Assembly: GCA_021850365.1 (NCBI GenBank)
Contig: JAJZMH010000005.1
Coordinates: 1-41,078 of the forward strand
Source: a bacterium
GTDB taxonomy: Bacteria; Patescibacteriota; Saccharimonadia; Saccharimonadales; UBA4665
Direction of reading: 5' to 3'
Length of the DNA: 41,078 nucleotides
Positions 7,840 through 15,794 of this stretch are shown here, piece after piece (positions within the stretch are counted from its first letter, which is position 1; each line of letters begins with the position of its first letter). The translations under genes were made by a program, and so were the position numbers. The notes below the pieces were generated by a model. The model saw only the letters and a list, made by a program, of their open reading frames with translations. It was not told the origin of the DNA and made no database searches.

Positions 7840-9355
7840 TTTTACTATATAATTCCGGATAAATTGATTTAGTCACTTGATCAATGTCATATCTTAAATT
7901 TGGAAACGGAACACCTTCTCTTGCCGATACACCTTCAAGTGCCCAAAATATCCTCTCAGATATCCCCCACCCACAGGTTGGTGGCATTCCATACTCCAGC
8001 ATTTCTACAAAATCTATATCTAGCATTTGTGCCTCGTTATCGCCACTATCTCTAAGTTTTTGCTGCTCAATAAATTTATTTAATTGATCAATAGGGTCAT
8101 TTAACTCTGAATAGCCATTACCCATTTCTGTACCTAAGAAGACTGGGTGAAATCGTAAACTTAATCTAGGATCTTTAGGGTTAACTTTTGAAAGTGGAGA
8201 TAAAAAAGTAGGCTCATAAATTAACCAAAATGGTCCGGCTGACTCTCTTCTGATAATTTTCCATACATTATCTAAAGCTCTAGAAATATTGATTTCGCCC
8301 TCAAGAGTAACTTTATTTTTAATTAAAATATCTTTTAGTTGATTTAAGTCAGGATTAAATACATCAATTCCGAATTTATCCCTTAATATATCTGGGTAAC
8401 TTTTTCTGGGCCATTCTTGGTCTAAGTTAATATCAAAATTCCCTATTTTAAAATCTAATCTGCCCCAAGTCGATTGAATAACCTGTTTTAACATATCCTC
8501 ATAGAATTCTAGGGCTTGTTCAAAATTTTGATAAGCCATGTAACTTTCCATAGCAATATGTTCTGGTAAGTGTTCATCTGAGTAATTTTCATTCCTAAAT
8601 CTAGGTCCTATATCAAAAACTCTCTCGTACCCAGATCCTATAAGTCTTTTTAGGGGTAATTCATGGCTTATTCTTAAATAAAAATCTTGATTTAAAGAAT
8701 CCATATGGGTAATAAATGGATTAGCATCAGCTCCACCGGTAGTATGCTCTAAAACTGGGATATTAATTTCAATGAAATCTTTTCTTAAAAGATAATCTCG
8801 TGTATTTTGCCAAAATTTACTTCTACGTATAAATCTCTGTTTGACATCATCATTTACATTAATATCTACATATCTCCGTCTTAGCCGTTCTTCTTTATTA
8901 GAAAAACCATCTTGTAATGTTGGAAGTGGCCTGAGAGATTTAGTTAAAATTCTCAAACTATTAACCATGACCGATATTTCACCAGTTTGAGTTTTATTTA
9001 CCTTACCCTTTCCTTCAATAAAATCACCAGCATCTAAAAGATTAATTAAAGAAAAATCAATTTGTGAAGGATCTAATTTATTGTCTCTATTATTTAGGGT
9101 ATTCTTATCAAGGAACAATTGAATTTTTGAACTTTGATCCTTAATAACAATAAAACTGATTTTGCCGAATTTCCGGATGTTCAGAATTCTTCCTGCGACA
9201 ACTACTTCTTTATCTTGAAATTGATCATATTTATCAGTAATATCTGAAATAGGATTTGTTCTATTCGAATTTTCAGGATACGGATTGATATCTAATTCTA
9301 GTAGGGAATTAAGTTTCTTAAGTCTCTCGTTCCTGAGTTCTTTTAGTGTAGCCAT
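7832..9355 (-). CDS. lysS: Lysyl-tRNA synthetase, class II
   Basis: A 507-residue class IIb synthetase. An N-terminal OB-fold anticodon-binding domain (about 50-150; VAGRILNIRKFGKISF) precedes the catalytic core with the motif 2 region (RISHELPLKRL, then FRNENYSDEHLPE) and the lysine-site segment NGYSELNDPIDQ. Motif 3 is odd: the usual GLGIGIDRM reads GWGISERIF (462-470), apparently one residue shorter, with the arginine kept, and the next loop to FPNLR is also trimmed. It leads the lysS-zincin-HAD operon. No Shine-Dalgarno is seen; AT-rich -10-like sequence lies directly upstream. Confidence 0.95.
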   Translation of the reverse strand: MATLKELRNERLKKLNSLLELDINPYPENSNRTNPISDITDKYDQFQDKEVVVAGRILNIRKFGKISFIVIKDQSSKIQLFLDKNTLNNRDNKLDPSQIDFSLINLLDAGDFIEGKGKVNKTQTGEISVMVNSLRILTKSLRPLPTLQDGFSNKEERLRRRYVDINVNDDVKQRFIRRSKFWQNTRDYLLRKDFIEINIPVLEHTTGGADANPFITHMDSLNQDFYLRISHELPLKRLIGSGYERVFDIGPRFRNENYSDEHLPEHIAMESYMAYQNFEQALEFYEDMLKQVIQSTWGRLDFKIGNFDINLDQEWPRKSYPDILRDKFGIDVFNPDLNQLKDILIKNKVTLEGEINISRALDNVWKIIRRESAGPFWLIYEPTFLSPLSKVNPKDPRLSLRFHPVFLGTEMGNGYSELNDPIDQLNKFIEQQKLRDSGDNEAQMLDIDFVEMLEYGMPPTCGWGISERIFWALEGVSAREGVPFPNLRYDIDQVTKSIYPELYSKND

Positions 9356-9380
9356 ATATCTTAAATATTATCCTATTTAT

Positions 9381-9456
9381 AGTTTAAGCACTACTATTTT
9401 ATGTAATGAGATAGTAAAAAAGCAGTTTAAGAAATTTCTACTATTTTATACAATGA
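9381..9456. repeat. Imperfect duplication of the greA 3' end
   Basis: Two copies of a 19-bp unit, at 9391-9409 and 9438-9456, differ at two positions. Each is preceded by the shared octamer AGTTTAAG (9381-9388 and 9424-9431). The second copy encodes the last residues of GreA; the first lies in its 3' untranslated region. The likely origin is an old partial tandem duplication. Confidence 0.55.
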
Positions 9457-9885
9457 ATTTTCTTGAGGGGTCTTAATTTCAACCATATCACCTAATTTTT
9501 TATTTATAAGACTAGAACCAATTAATGATACATCCGAAATTTTGCCATTTAATGGATCTGCTTCAACAGTTCCAACAATCTGAAATTCCCTAGTCCCTTT
9601 ACTATTTTTAATTTTTACTCTTGAACCAAGTTCAATTATTTTATTAGATTTACTTTTTTGAATTATTTCAGTATTTTGGAGAATTGCTTCAATTTCATTT
9701 ATTCTATTCTCAACTCTTTCTTGCTCTTCTCTAGCAGATTGGTATTCAGCGTTTTCAGATAAATCACCTAGCTCTCTTGCAGCTCGAATAGATTCAGATA
9801 TAACGGGTCTTTTAGCAATAAGAGCCTCTAATTCTCGTCTTAAATCTTCTATTCCATCTTTAGTTAATTTAAATAGTTTCTTCAT
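9427..9885 (-). CDS. greA: Transcription elongation factor GreA
   Basis: The 152-residue factor enters the RNA polymerase secondary channel and stimulates cleavage of backtracked RNA. The N-terminal coiled coil (about 8-75) carries the family motif RAARELGDLSENAEYQSARE with the two acidic tip residues, followed by the FKBP-like C-terminal domain (SNKIIELGSRVKIKN... and the VGTVEADP loop). Length is near the usual 158. It follows proS by 33 bp with a G-run Shine-Dalgarno (GGGGGGAT) about 6 nt before the ATG, consistent with a proS-greA unit. Confidence 0.96.
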   Translation of the reverse strand: MKKLFKLTKDGIEDLRRELEALIAKRPVISESIRAARELGDLSENAEYQSAREEQERVENRINEIEAILQNTEIIQKSKSNKIIELGSRVKIKNSKGTREFQIVGTVEADPLNGKISDVSLIGSSLINKKLGDMVEIKTPQENSLYKIVEIS

Positions 9886-9918
9886 ATTTTATCCCCCCGT
9901 ACCATTCTCTAAATAATT

Positions 9919-11166
9919 TTAATAAATAATAGACTCAAGTCTATCAAATTGAACGAATTCAATCTTGTTTTGTTTTCGATGCTTTAATTCAACTTGTTTA
10001 TCTTCAAAATTTTGGTTTACTACCACCCTATATGGAATACCGAGCAAATCCGCATCCGCAAATTTTTCGCCCGCTCTCACATCTCGGTCATCATATATTA
10101 CATCAATATTTTTTTGTGTCAATAGTTTATATATGACCTCTGTTTTTTGTTTACTTTTAGGATCTTCATTAACAGAAATTAGATACACCTTAAATGGAGC
10201 AATACAGTTCGGCCAAACTAAACCATTACTATCTGCAAAAACTTCAGCTATCACGCCCATCAATCTACTAACTCCAATACCATAACAACCCATAATAATA
10301 GACTTTTTATGGCCATTTTTATCAGTATAATATAGATCTAATGCATCTGTATATTTAGATTCTAAAGAAAATGTATTCCCTACCTCTACTCCTTTTTTTA
10401 AAACTAAACTAGATTTATCTAAAGACAGTTTTTTTAGATTCAAATCATTATATATTTCAGCATTAATAGCTATTTTTTTGACTTCATCAACATAGATATC
10501 ATCCTCACCAATCGGACTTATAGTTTGAAATTCATCACTAAAGGACTTACTAAATATCCCTCCATCTGCGTAAGTCCTGTAAGTAAAATCTCCTAGCTCA
10601 AGTTTTGAATATATATTCTGATACGATTTAATGACTTTCTCATAAAATTTTCGATGTCCTTCCTGACTTTCAGAGAAGGAGTAAAGATCTTTCATTAAAA
10701 ACTCTCTGCCCCTTAGTAATCCACTTTTAGCTCTTAGCTCATTCCTAAACTTATTTTGAATCTGATATACATAAACGGGTAAACTTTTATATGAATCTAT
10801 GTAACTTTTTAAACTATCAACAATGGGTTCTTCGTGAGTCAAACCAATCCCCAATTCCTGTCCATTATATAATTTTGTTTTAAACCAAATATCTACTTTT
10901 TTATCATCCCATCTATCTGTAATTTCCCATATTTCTTTAGGTTGTAATATACTCATCTGAACCTCAAGACATCCAAGATTATTCATTTCTTCTCTGATTA
11001 TTTTAGAAATATTATCTAAGACCCTTTTACCTAAAGGTAAATAACTATAAACCCCAGCCATTTCCTTATGTATAAAACCAGCTCGAATCAACAATTGGGC
11101 ATTAAGAGACTGTTCATCGCTAGGATTATTCTTAATTGTTTTAGTATATAAATTACTTAATCTCAT
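9919..11166 (-). CDS. proS: Prolyl-tRNA synthetase lacking the INS editing domain
   Basis: A 415-residue class II synthetase charging tRNA-Pro. It shows motif 1 (VLDNISKIIREEMNNLG), motif 2 (FRNELRAKSGLLRGREFLMKDLYSFS region), motif 3 (GCYGIGVSRLMG) and a C-terminal anticodon-binding domain (about 325-410). Typical bacterial ProRS is about 570 residues; the roughly 150-residue insertion (INS) that edits Ala-tRNA-Pro is missing between motifs 2 and 3. No YbaK/ProX trans-editing gene is visible in this window. The promoter region holds a perfect 14-bp palindrome (11171-11184) overlapping a -10-like TATAGT that ends 6 nt from the ATG; no Shine-Dalgarno. Confidence 0.95.
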   Translation of the reverse strand: MRLSNLYTKTIKNNPSDEQSLNAQLLIRAGFIHKEMAGVYSYLPLGKRVLDNISKIIREEMNNLGCLEVQMSILQPKEIWEITDRWDDKKVDIWFKTKLYNGQELGIGLTHEEPIVDSLKSYIDSYKSLPVYVYQIQNKFRNELRAKSGLLRGREFLMKDLYSFSESQEGHRKFYEKVIKSYQNIYSKLELGDFTYRTYADGGIFSKSFSDEFQTISPIGEDDIYVDEVKKIAINAEIYNDLNLKKLSLDKSSLVLKKGVEVGNTFSLESKYTDALDLYYTDKNGHKKSIIMGCYGIGVSRLMGVIAEVFADSNGLVWPNCIAPFKVYLISVNEDPKSKQKTEVIYKLLTQKNIDVIYDDRDVRAGEKFADADLLGIPYRVVVNQNFEDKQVELKHRKQNKIEFVQFDRLESIIY

Positions 11167-11170
11167 ATTT

Positions 11171-11184
11171 ATACTATATAGTAT
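11171..11184. promoter_or_regulatory. Palindromic -10 region upstream of proS
   Basis: A 14-bp perfect palindrome, ATACTATATAGTAT, begins 5 nt before the proS ATG. It contains the probable -10 (TATAGT on the minus strand, plus 11173-11178) and is therefore placed as either a symmetric -10 element or an operator. Confidence 0.35.
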
Positions 11185-11190
11185 TATATC

Positions 11191-11988
11191 TTAATGAATT
11201 CTAATAATAGCAATTATTGGGCTAATATATAAAATAAAAAAAGCTAACCCATTTTTTAGTCCATGGACAATCATTCCAGAGTATAGTCCTCCAGTTTTTT
11301 CCCTTAGGTATACCAAAACCATTGATAATGTAAAAGTATCTAGCGCACCAATCCACAAAGGACCCCCTACACCTTCCGGCAAATGAAGAGAGGCAAATAT
11401 TATACTTGTTAGAATAGCTGCCCAAAAAATAGGTAATTTACCACGAAATGTAGTATATAAAAATCCTCTAAAAAGCATTTCTTCAGCAATTGGAGCAATT
11501 ATGACCAAACTTAAAAAAGTTATCGTTAATTCTATAAAACCCGTAGCTGAGTTAAAACCCACATTTTGTTTTTGATTTATATTTAAGTTCTTAAAAACCA
11601 TGCTAATGATAAATACAACCAAGAAATATAATATAAAATAAATAAATATTCCGACAAATCCGTACAAAATATCCTTGTAAACAAATTTACGTAATCCAAT
11701 AACCTTATATTTTAATTTTTTACGTTTCAAAAAAAATAAGATAGATAAAATAATTAATAACTCAAATATTAAAACTGTAAAAAATTGAGCATATATTGAC
11801 ACTCCTAGCCAATTTAATGCTTGATGAAAAGTATAATGCTTAATTAAAACTGGATATAAAACCAAAACAATTGGAAATAATTGAGCAATTATAAATATTA
11901 ATACACTGTAAAAAAAACCAGCCCAAAAACCCCATAATTTATCCTTCTTATTATCATTTACAATTTTTGATTTATTATCTTTATCCAT
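11191..11988 (-). CDS. CPBP-family intramembrane metalloprotease (Rce1/Abi-like)
   Basis: A 265-residue polytopic membrane protein with about seven to eight hydrophobic segments. The three CPBP motifs are intact: EExxxR (E169, E170, R174), FxxxH (F198, H202) and HxxxN (H242, N246). The family includes CAAX-type proteases, bacteriocin self-immunity proteins and site-2-type regulators; the substrate is unknown. Its ATG overlaps the rseP stop by one base (TAATG), so the two membrane proteases are translationally coupled, suggesting joint work on membrane protein turnover or signalling (inference). Confidence 0.92.
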   Translation of the reverse strand: MDKDNKSKIVNDNKKDKLWGFWAGFFYSVLIFIIAQLFPIVLVLYPVLIKHYTFHQALNWLGVSIYAQFFTVLIFELLIILSILFFLKRKKLKYKVIGLRKFVYKDILYGFVGIFIYFILYFLVVFIISMVFKNLNINQKQNVGFNSATGFIELTITFLSLVIIAPIAEEMLFRGFLYTTFRGKLPIFWAAILTSIIFASLHLPEGVGGPLWIGALDTFTLSMVLVYLREKTGGLYSGMIVHGLKNGLAFFILYISPIIAIIRIH

Positions 11989-13175
11989 TAAAAAAATCTC
12001 TTAATATCTAGATAAGTAACCACACCTAATAACAACAATAAAATTAAAAAACCTGTTGCATTAAGAATTTCCTCGTTACGTTGATTTAGAGGTTTTTTGA
12101 TTGATCTAAATAGTAATGTAAACCATAATCTACCGCCATCAAGAGCTGGTATAGGCAAAATATTCATAATAGCTAAAGTCAATGAAATAATGGCTATGAT
12201 AAACAACATAAATAAAATTCCATTCGCACTTCCATCCTTTAAAATAACGAAGATTCCTACCGGACCAACTAATTGATTACTTGCTGTAGTTTGGGCATTT
12301 TTTCTAGCAATTTGATTATTTGAAATCAATCCAGAAAATATGCCAAATAAACCCTTAAGTGCATGACCCAAACCATCAAATGTAAGTACTATTATCTGTT
12401 TGGTAGTTCCAAGAGCTACGATTGGTGCAGTCCAAGTATATCTTAATACTTGATATCCCGATTGGAATTGATTTACGGCAACGCCAAGATAAAATTTCTG
12501 ATGATTTTTTGAATTATTTTGAATTTCTTGAGTACTATTCATCTTTACGAATGTAGAAGAGATCTTATTTTGATAAGAATAGTATATTTCTACTCGCTGT
12601 CCCTGATATTTCTTAGTCAAATTTTGCAAATCAATAAAAGTATATATTTTTGTCTGATCATATTTATTTATTCCAAGAGAAACAATTTTATATCCAGCTT
12701 TAAGATTTCCTTGAGCTGCAGGGGAATCTTTCAATACTTGCTGTATAACAAGATAATTATTTGGGTTAGATACAACATATTGATCACTCTTAGTTCCAAA
12801 TTGATTTGGGATTAACTGAGGTATACCTAAAAAACAAAGAATTAATAAAAATATAACGCCTAAAATAAAATTAGAAAACACTCCAGCGCTCATAATTTTA
12901 GTTTTAACCCATAAACTTGATGCACCATAACTACCAGGTTGAGTATCTGTATCATGCTCACCTTTAAGTTTTACATATCCTCCAAGTGGTAAAAGATTAA
13001 TTTTAAAAATCCAACCTTTTTTGGTTTTATGTTTGAATAAAGTTGGGCCAAAAAAAATTCCAAATTCTTCGGCCTCTACTCCATTCCGAATAGCAACTAT
13101 AAAATGCCCGAGCTCATGAACAATAATTAAACAAATAAAGAATATAATTCCTAGCACCAATACAAATAGATTCAT
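11988..13175 (-). CDS. rseP: RseP-type site-2 intramembrane zinc protease (M50)
   Basis: A 395-residue membrane protease. The first membrane helix carries HELGH (20-24), and the third zinc ligand is D346 in PALDGGRLW in a C-terminal helix. A single PDZ-like region lies around 125-210 between membrane helices; E. coli RseP has two. The family cleaves membrane-embedded anti-sigma factors and leftover signal peptides. No sigma/anti-sigma pair lies in this window, so signal-peptide clearance is as likely as signalling. An AGAGGAAT ribosome binding site precedes the ATG. First gene of the pair with the CPBP protease. Confidence 0.93.
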   Translation of the reverse strand: MNLFVLVLGIIFFICLIIVHELGHFIVAIRNGVEAEEFGIFFGPTLFKHKTKKGWIFKINLLPLGGYVKLKGEHDTDTQPGSYGASSLWVKTKIMSAGVFSNFILGVIFLLILCFLGIPQLIPNQFGTKSDQYVVSNPNNYLVIQQVLKDSPAAQGNLKAGYKIVSLGINKYDQTKIYTFIDLQNLTKKYQGQRVEIYYSYQNKISSTFVKMNSTQEIQNNSKNHQKFYLGVAVNQFQSGYQVLRYTWTAPIVALGTTKQIIVLTFDGLGHALKGLFGIFSGLISNNQIARKNAQTTASNQLVGPVGIFVILKDGSANGILFMLFIIAIISLTLAIMNILPIPALDGGRLWFTLLFRSIKKPLNQRNEEILNATGFLILLLLLGVVTYLDIKRFF

Positions 13176-13272
13176 ATATTCCTCTTTTGTTATATTAACT
13201 TAAGTCTATTATAGCAATTACATTTAAACTTATTATAATAAAAAAGAAAAATATTACAGTAACTTCTTATTT

Positions 13273-13839
13273 TCACAAAGACATTACTTCTTTTTCTTTT
13301 TGTTTAGTAAGAACTTCTATTTTAGATTTTGAAGCATTGATTATTTCATCAATTTGTTTATGATATCTTTTTGCATCATCTTCTCCAATATTTTTATCCT
13401 TTTTGCTCTGCTCGATTTTATTAATAGATTCATGCCTCAAATTCCTGATTTTTATCATAGTTTCCTCCATTTTTTGACCAATCTGTTTTGCAATTTCTGT
13501 TCTTCTCTCTTCCGTCAATGGAGGAATAGCTAATCTTACAACCCTTCCATCATCCGAAGGATTTAATCCAAGTTCTTGATGGTTTCGAATTGAAGTAATA
13601 ATTGAATTAAGGTTATTAGGATCATAAGGAGTAACCTGTAACATTTGTGCATCTATAACAACTATAGAGGCTATTTGATTAAGAGGAGTCATAACACCAT
13701 ATGCTTCAACGTTAATGTTGTTTAACATATTAGAACTTGCCCTTCCAGTTCTAATTGTATGTAGTTCTTTTTCAAAATTTTCTTCAACAATTGATAAAGA
13801 ATTATTTAGACTTTTAATTACATTATCTTCGTTATTCAT
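13273..13839 (-). CDS. frr: Ribosome recycling factor
   Basis: At 188 residues it has standard length. The family motif LHTIRTGRASSNMLNNI lies near 25-42, and the C-terminal three-helix segments include PPLTEERRTEIAKQI and R-N-L-R-H-E. With EF-G it splits post-termination ribosomes. It follows tsf by 27 bp but has its own extended -10, TGCTATAAT (plus 13851-13859), ending 11 nt before the ATG with no Shine-Dalgarno. The usual rpsB-tsf-pyrH-frr order is kept except that pyrH is missing from between tsf and frr. Confidence 0.97.
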   Translation of the reverse strand: MNNEDNVIKSLNNSLSIVEENFEKELHTIRTGRASSNMLNNINVEAYGVMTPLNQIASIVVIDAQMLQVTPYDPNNLNSIITSIRNHQELGLNPSDDGRVVRLAIPPLTEERRTEIAKQIGQKMEETMIKIRNLRHESINKIEQSKKDKNIGEDDAKRYHKQIDEIINASKSKIEVLTKQKEKEVMSL

Positions 13840-13850
13840 AGTCTATTTAA

Positions 13851-13859
13851 ATTATAGCA
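13851..13859 (-). promoter_or_regulatory. Extended -10 of frr
   Basis: Minus-strand TGCTATAAT is a perfect TGn-TATAAT extended -10 just past the tsf stop codon, 11 nt from the frr ATG. Confidence 0.55.
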
Positions 13860-13866
13860 CTTAAAA

Positions 13867-14463
13867 TTATTTAACTTCACCTAATGCAATTCGATAAAAC
13901 TTATTTATAACTATATTTTCACCCAATTTGGATATATGTTCTTTTAGTAATTCATCAATTGTAATTTTTTCATCCTTAATAAAATATTGGCTAAGAAGAC
14001 ATTTTTCTGAAAAATATTTATTAACCTGATTTTCTACAATTTTCTGAATCATTTCTTTAGGTTTATTTTCACTTAACGCTTTAGTAGAATACTCATCAAA
14101 AACTTTTGCTTTAATATCTTCTGGAACATCTTTGATACTTATATATTCTGGATCTGTAGCGGCTATTTGCATGGAAATATCTTTAACTAAATTTAAGAAT
14201 ATTTCATTTCTAGCAACAAAATCAGTTTCACAATTTACCTCAACAACTACACCTATTCTGTTATCGTGATTATACGTGTTTACTATACCTTCACGAGTTT
14301 CTTTCTCGCTTCTTTTCTCAGCTTTTGTTAAACCCTTCTTTCTCATTGTTTCTAAAGCCTTATCAAAATTTCCTTTTGAATCCTCTAAAGCTTTTTTGGC
14401 ATCAGTTAAGCCAACACCAGTTAAATCCTTTAATCTCTTAATTTCATTTAATTCAATCATCAT
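13867..14463 (-). CDS. tsf: Elongation factor Ts, short form
   Basis: A 198-residue nucleotide exchange factor for EF-Tu. The N-terminal UBA-like domain carries LKDLTGVGLTDAKKALED (about 10-27), and the core has NCETDFVARN. It is shorter than the E. coli protein (283), matching the one-subdomain EF-Ts of many bacteria. AGGGAGG lies 5 nt before the first of two consecutive ATG codons (14463 or 14460). It sits 18 bp after rpsB in the classical rpsB-tsf operon. Confidence 0.96.
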   Translation of the reverse strand: MMIELNEIKRLKDLTGVGLTDAKKALEDSKGNFDKALETMRKKGLTKAEKRSEKETREGIVNTYNHDNRIGVVVEVNCETDFVARNEIFLNLVKDISMQIAATDPEYISIKDVPEDIKAKVFDEYSTKALSENKPKEMIQKIVENQVNKYFSEKCLLSQYFIKDEKITIDELLKEHISKLGENIVINKFYRIALGEVK

Positions 14464-14481
14464 ATTTCCTCCCTATAATGA

Positions 14482-15192
14482 CTAATCTTTAGTAACTTTT
14501 GATTTAGCGGCAATAATTGTTTTCTCAAGATATTCTAAAATAAGTCGTATTGTTTTCGTAGAATCATCATTTGCTGGAATAGGATAACTTATCTTAGTAG
14601 GATCTGCGTTCGAATCAACTATAGCTACAATAGGGATATTCAATTTATTGGCTTCACTGATACAAATATGGTCAATAACAGCATCAACGACAAAAACAGC
14701 TGATGGAATATTATTCATGTTTTTTATACCAGAATAAATATCGTTTAAACGTTCAATTTTTTCTTGTATTCTCTGAATCTCCAGTTTATTAAACTTATCA
14801 TTATAGACTCCAGCAAGCATATTTGATTCTAATTCTTTTGACTTTTTGATCTGCAAACTTATAGTATTCCAGTTAGTTAACGTTCCACCCAACCATCTTT
14901 TAGATATGTATGGCATACCCGTTTTTTGAGCTACCTCTTGGATAATTTCTCTAGACTGAGGTTTTGTTCCAACTAATAAAATTTGTTTACCCTGGGATGA
15001 TATATCATAAATATAATCTAAGGCTAATTTTAAACAATCAGCAGTTTTCTCTAAATCAATGATATGAATACCCTTTCTTTTTGAGTGTATATATTTATTC
15101 ATTTTCGGGTTCCACCTACTGGTCCTATGCCCAAAATATGCACCTGATTCAAAAAGTTTCTTGACGTCTATCTCTATTACTTGCTCAGCCAT
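14482..15192 (-). CDS. rpsB: 30S ribosomal protein S2
   Basis: uS2, about 237 residues from the ATG at 15192. The early motif FESGAYFGHRTSRWNPKM, then ILLVGTKPQSREII, YISKRWLGGTLTNW and P-I-V-A-I-V-D-S-N-A-D-P are all diagnostic. The longer frame begins at a TTG (15210), but the ATG at 15192 has AAAGGA 5 nt upstream and matches family N-termini, so the shorter start is chosen. A folded leader of roughly 80 nt precedes it. Confidence 0.97.
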   Translation of the reverse strand: MAEQVIEIDVKKLFESGAYFGHRTSRWNPKMNKYIHSKRKGIHIIDLEKTADCLKLALDYIYDISSQGKQILLVGTKPQSREIIQEVAQKTGMPYISKRWLGGTLTNWNTISLQIKKSKELESNMLAGVYNDKFNKLEIQRIQEKIERLNDIYSGIKNMNNIPSAVFVVDAVIDHICISEANKLNIPIVAIVDSNADPTKISYPIPANDDSTKTIRLILEYLEKTIIAAKSKVTKD

Positions 15193-15208
15193 ATTTTCCT
15201 TTCTCTTC

Positions 15209-15260
15209 AATCGGATGCCACTTTCATTGACTAATGTAAATGGAGGATTTATTCCCGATT
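15209..15260 (-). promoter_or_regulatory. Candidate structured 5' leader of rpsB
   Basis: The transcript between a TATAAT (plus 15280-15285) and rpsB can fold. An outer 6-bp stem pairs AATCGG (transcript side 15260-15255 region) with CCGATT (15214-15209). Inside it a hairpin at 15218-15243 has a 5-bp stem with one G-U pair, a 2x2 internal loop and a 4-bp stem closing a 4-nt loop. The outer stem ends shortly before the Shine-Dalgarno. Bacterial rpsB mRNAs are known to carry S2-responsive leaders; that this is one is inference from position and fold. Confidence 0.45.
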
Positions 15261-15279
15261 TGTTTAGTTATTTAATATT

Positions 15280-15285
15280 ATTATA
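15280..15285 (-). promoter_or_regulatory. -10 element of rpsB-tsf
   Basis: Minus-strand TATAAT (in TGTATAAT) lies about 87 nt before the rpsB ATG and would start a transcript with a leader of about 80 nt. Confidence 0.45.
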
Positions 15286-15319
15286 CATAATCTAATAAAT
15301 ATTTCAAGGTGATATTAAG

Positions 15320-15356
15320 ATTGGTTATTGACCAATACAGATAAAACTTATATACT
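15320..15356 (+). promoter_or_regulatory. rpmE promoter with inverted repeat over the -35
   Basis: TTGACC (15328-15333), a 17-bp spacer and TATACT (15351-15356) form a good sigma-70-type promoter, placing the start near 15363 and a leader of about 40 nt before rpmE. A perfect 6-bp inverted repeat, ATTGGT-5nt-ACCAAT (15320-15336), overlaps the -35, an operator-like position. Confidence 0.6.
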
Positions 15357-15402
15357 GACAATCTAGATTAAATATTATTAATATATTTTAGATAAGAATA
15401 TT

Positions 15403-15723
15403 ATGAAAAAAGAGATTCATCCAGGTAATTACAGATTAGTTGCTTTTAAAGACTTAAATAATGGAAAAGTCTTTTTGACTATGTCAACGGCTCCAGCAGA
15501 AGATAAAATTACAATTGAAGGAACTGAATACCCTTTAGTAAACATACATATCAGCAGTAGTTCACATCCATTTTTCACTGGTGAGGAACGAATTGTAGAC
15601 GTTGAAGGAAGAGTAGATAAATTTAAGGCTCGGGTAGCAGCTGGAAACGCCGCTAGAGCTTCTCTTATGAGTAGTCAAAAGAAAGAAAAAGTACCGAAGA
15701 AAAAAGAAGTAACTGTTTCTTAA
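15403..15723 (+). CDS. rpmE: 50S ribosomal protein L31 with C-terminal extension
   Basis: bL31: MKKEIHPGNYRLVAFKDL opens the protein, and S-S-H-P-F-F-T-G-E-E-R-I-V-D, then G-R-V-D-K-F are the family hallmarks. The zinc cysteines of C+ L31 are absent, so it is a zinc-free form. At 106 residues it is about 35 longer than usual, with an Ala- then Lys-rich tail (75-106) probably contacting rRNA. Lack of a clear Shine-Dalgarno is notable given its leader of about 40 nt. It heads the conserved rpmE-prfA-prmC neighbourhood. Confidence 0.92.
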   Translation: MKKEIHPGNYRLVAFKDLNNGKVFLTMSTAPAEDKITIEGTEYPLVNIHISSSSHPFFTGEERIVDVEGRVDKFKARVAAGNAARASLMSSQKKEKVPKKKEVTVS

Positions 15724-15739
15724 TTACTAAAACCTTTAA

Positions 15740-15776
15740 AAGTTCTTTGAACAAATTCATTAGAACTTAATTTTGT
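15740..15776 (+). terminator. Possible terminator after rpmE
   Basis: AAGTTCT (15740-15746) and AGAACTT (15762-15768) form a 7-bp stem with a 15-nt loop, followed by AATTTTGTT. The stem is AT-rich and the loop long, so termination would be weak. The prfA -10 begins directly after. Confidence 0.35.
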
Positions 15777-15782
15777 TATAGA
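15774..15782 (+). promoter_or_regulatory. Extended -10 of prfA
   Basis: TGTTATAGA fits TGn plus a 4/6 -10 match; it ends 12 nt before the prfA ATG and no ribosome binding site lies between. Confidence 0.4.
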
Positions 15783-15794
15783 ATGTAGCTAACT

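Noticed and set aside
11222-11425. Second frame within the CPBP protease gene
   Set aside because: It overlaps the well-supported protease on the same strand and has no independent start signal.
15193-15210. Upstream TTG start for rpsB adding six residues
   Set aside because: The ATG at 15192 has a good Shine-Dalgarno and matches S2 N-termini.
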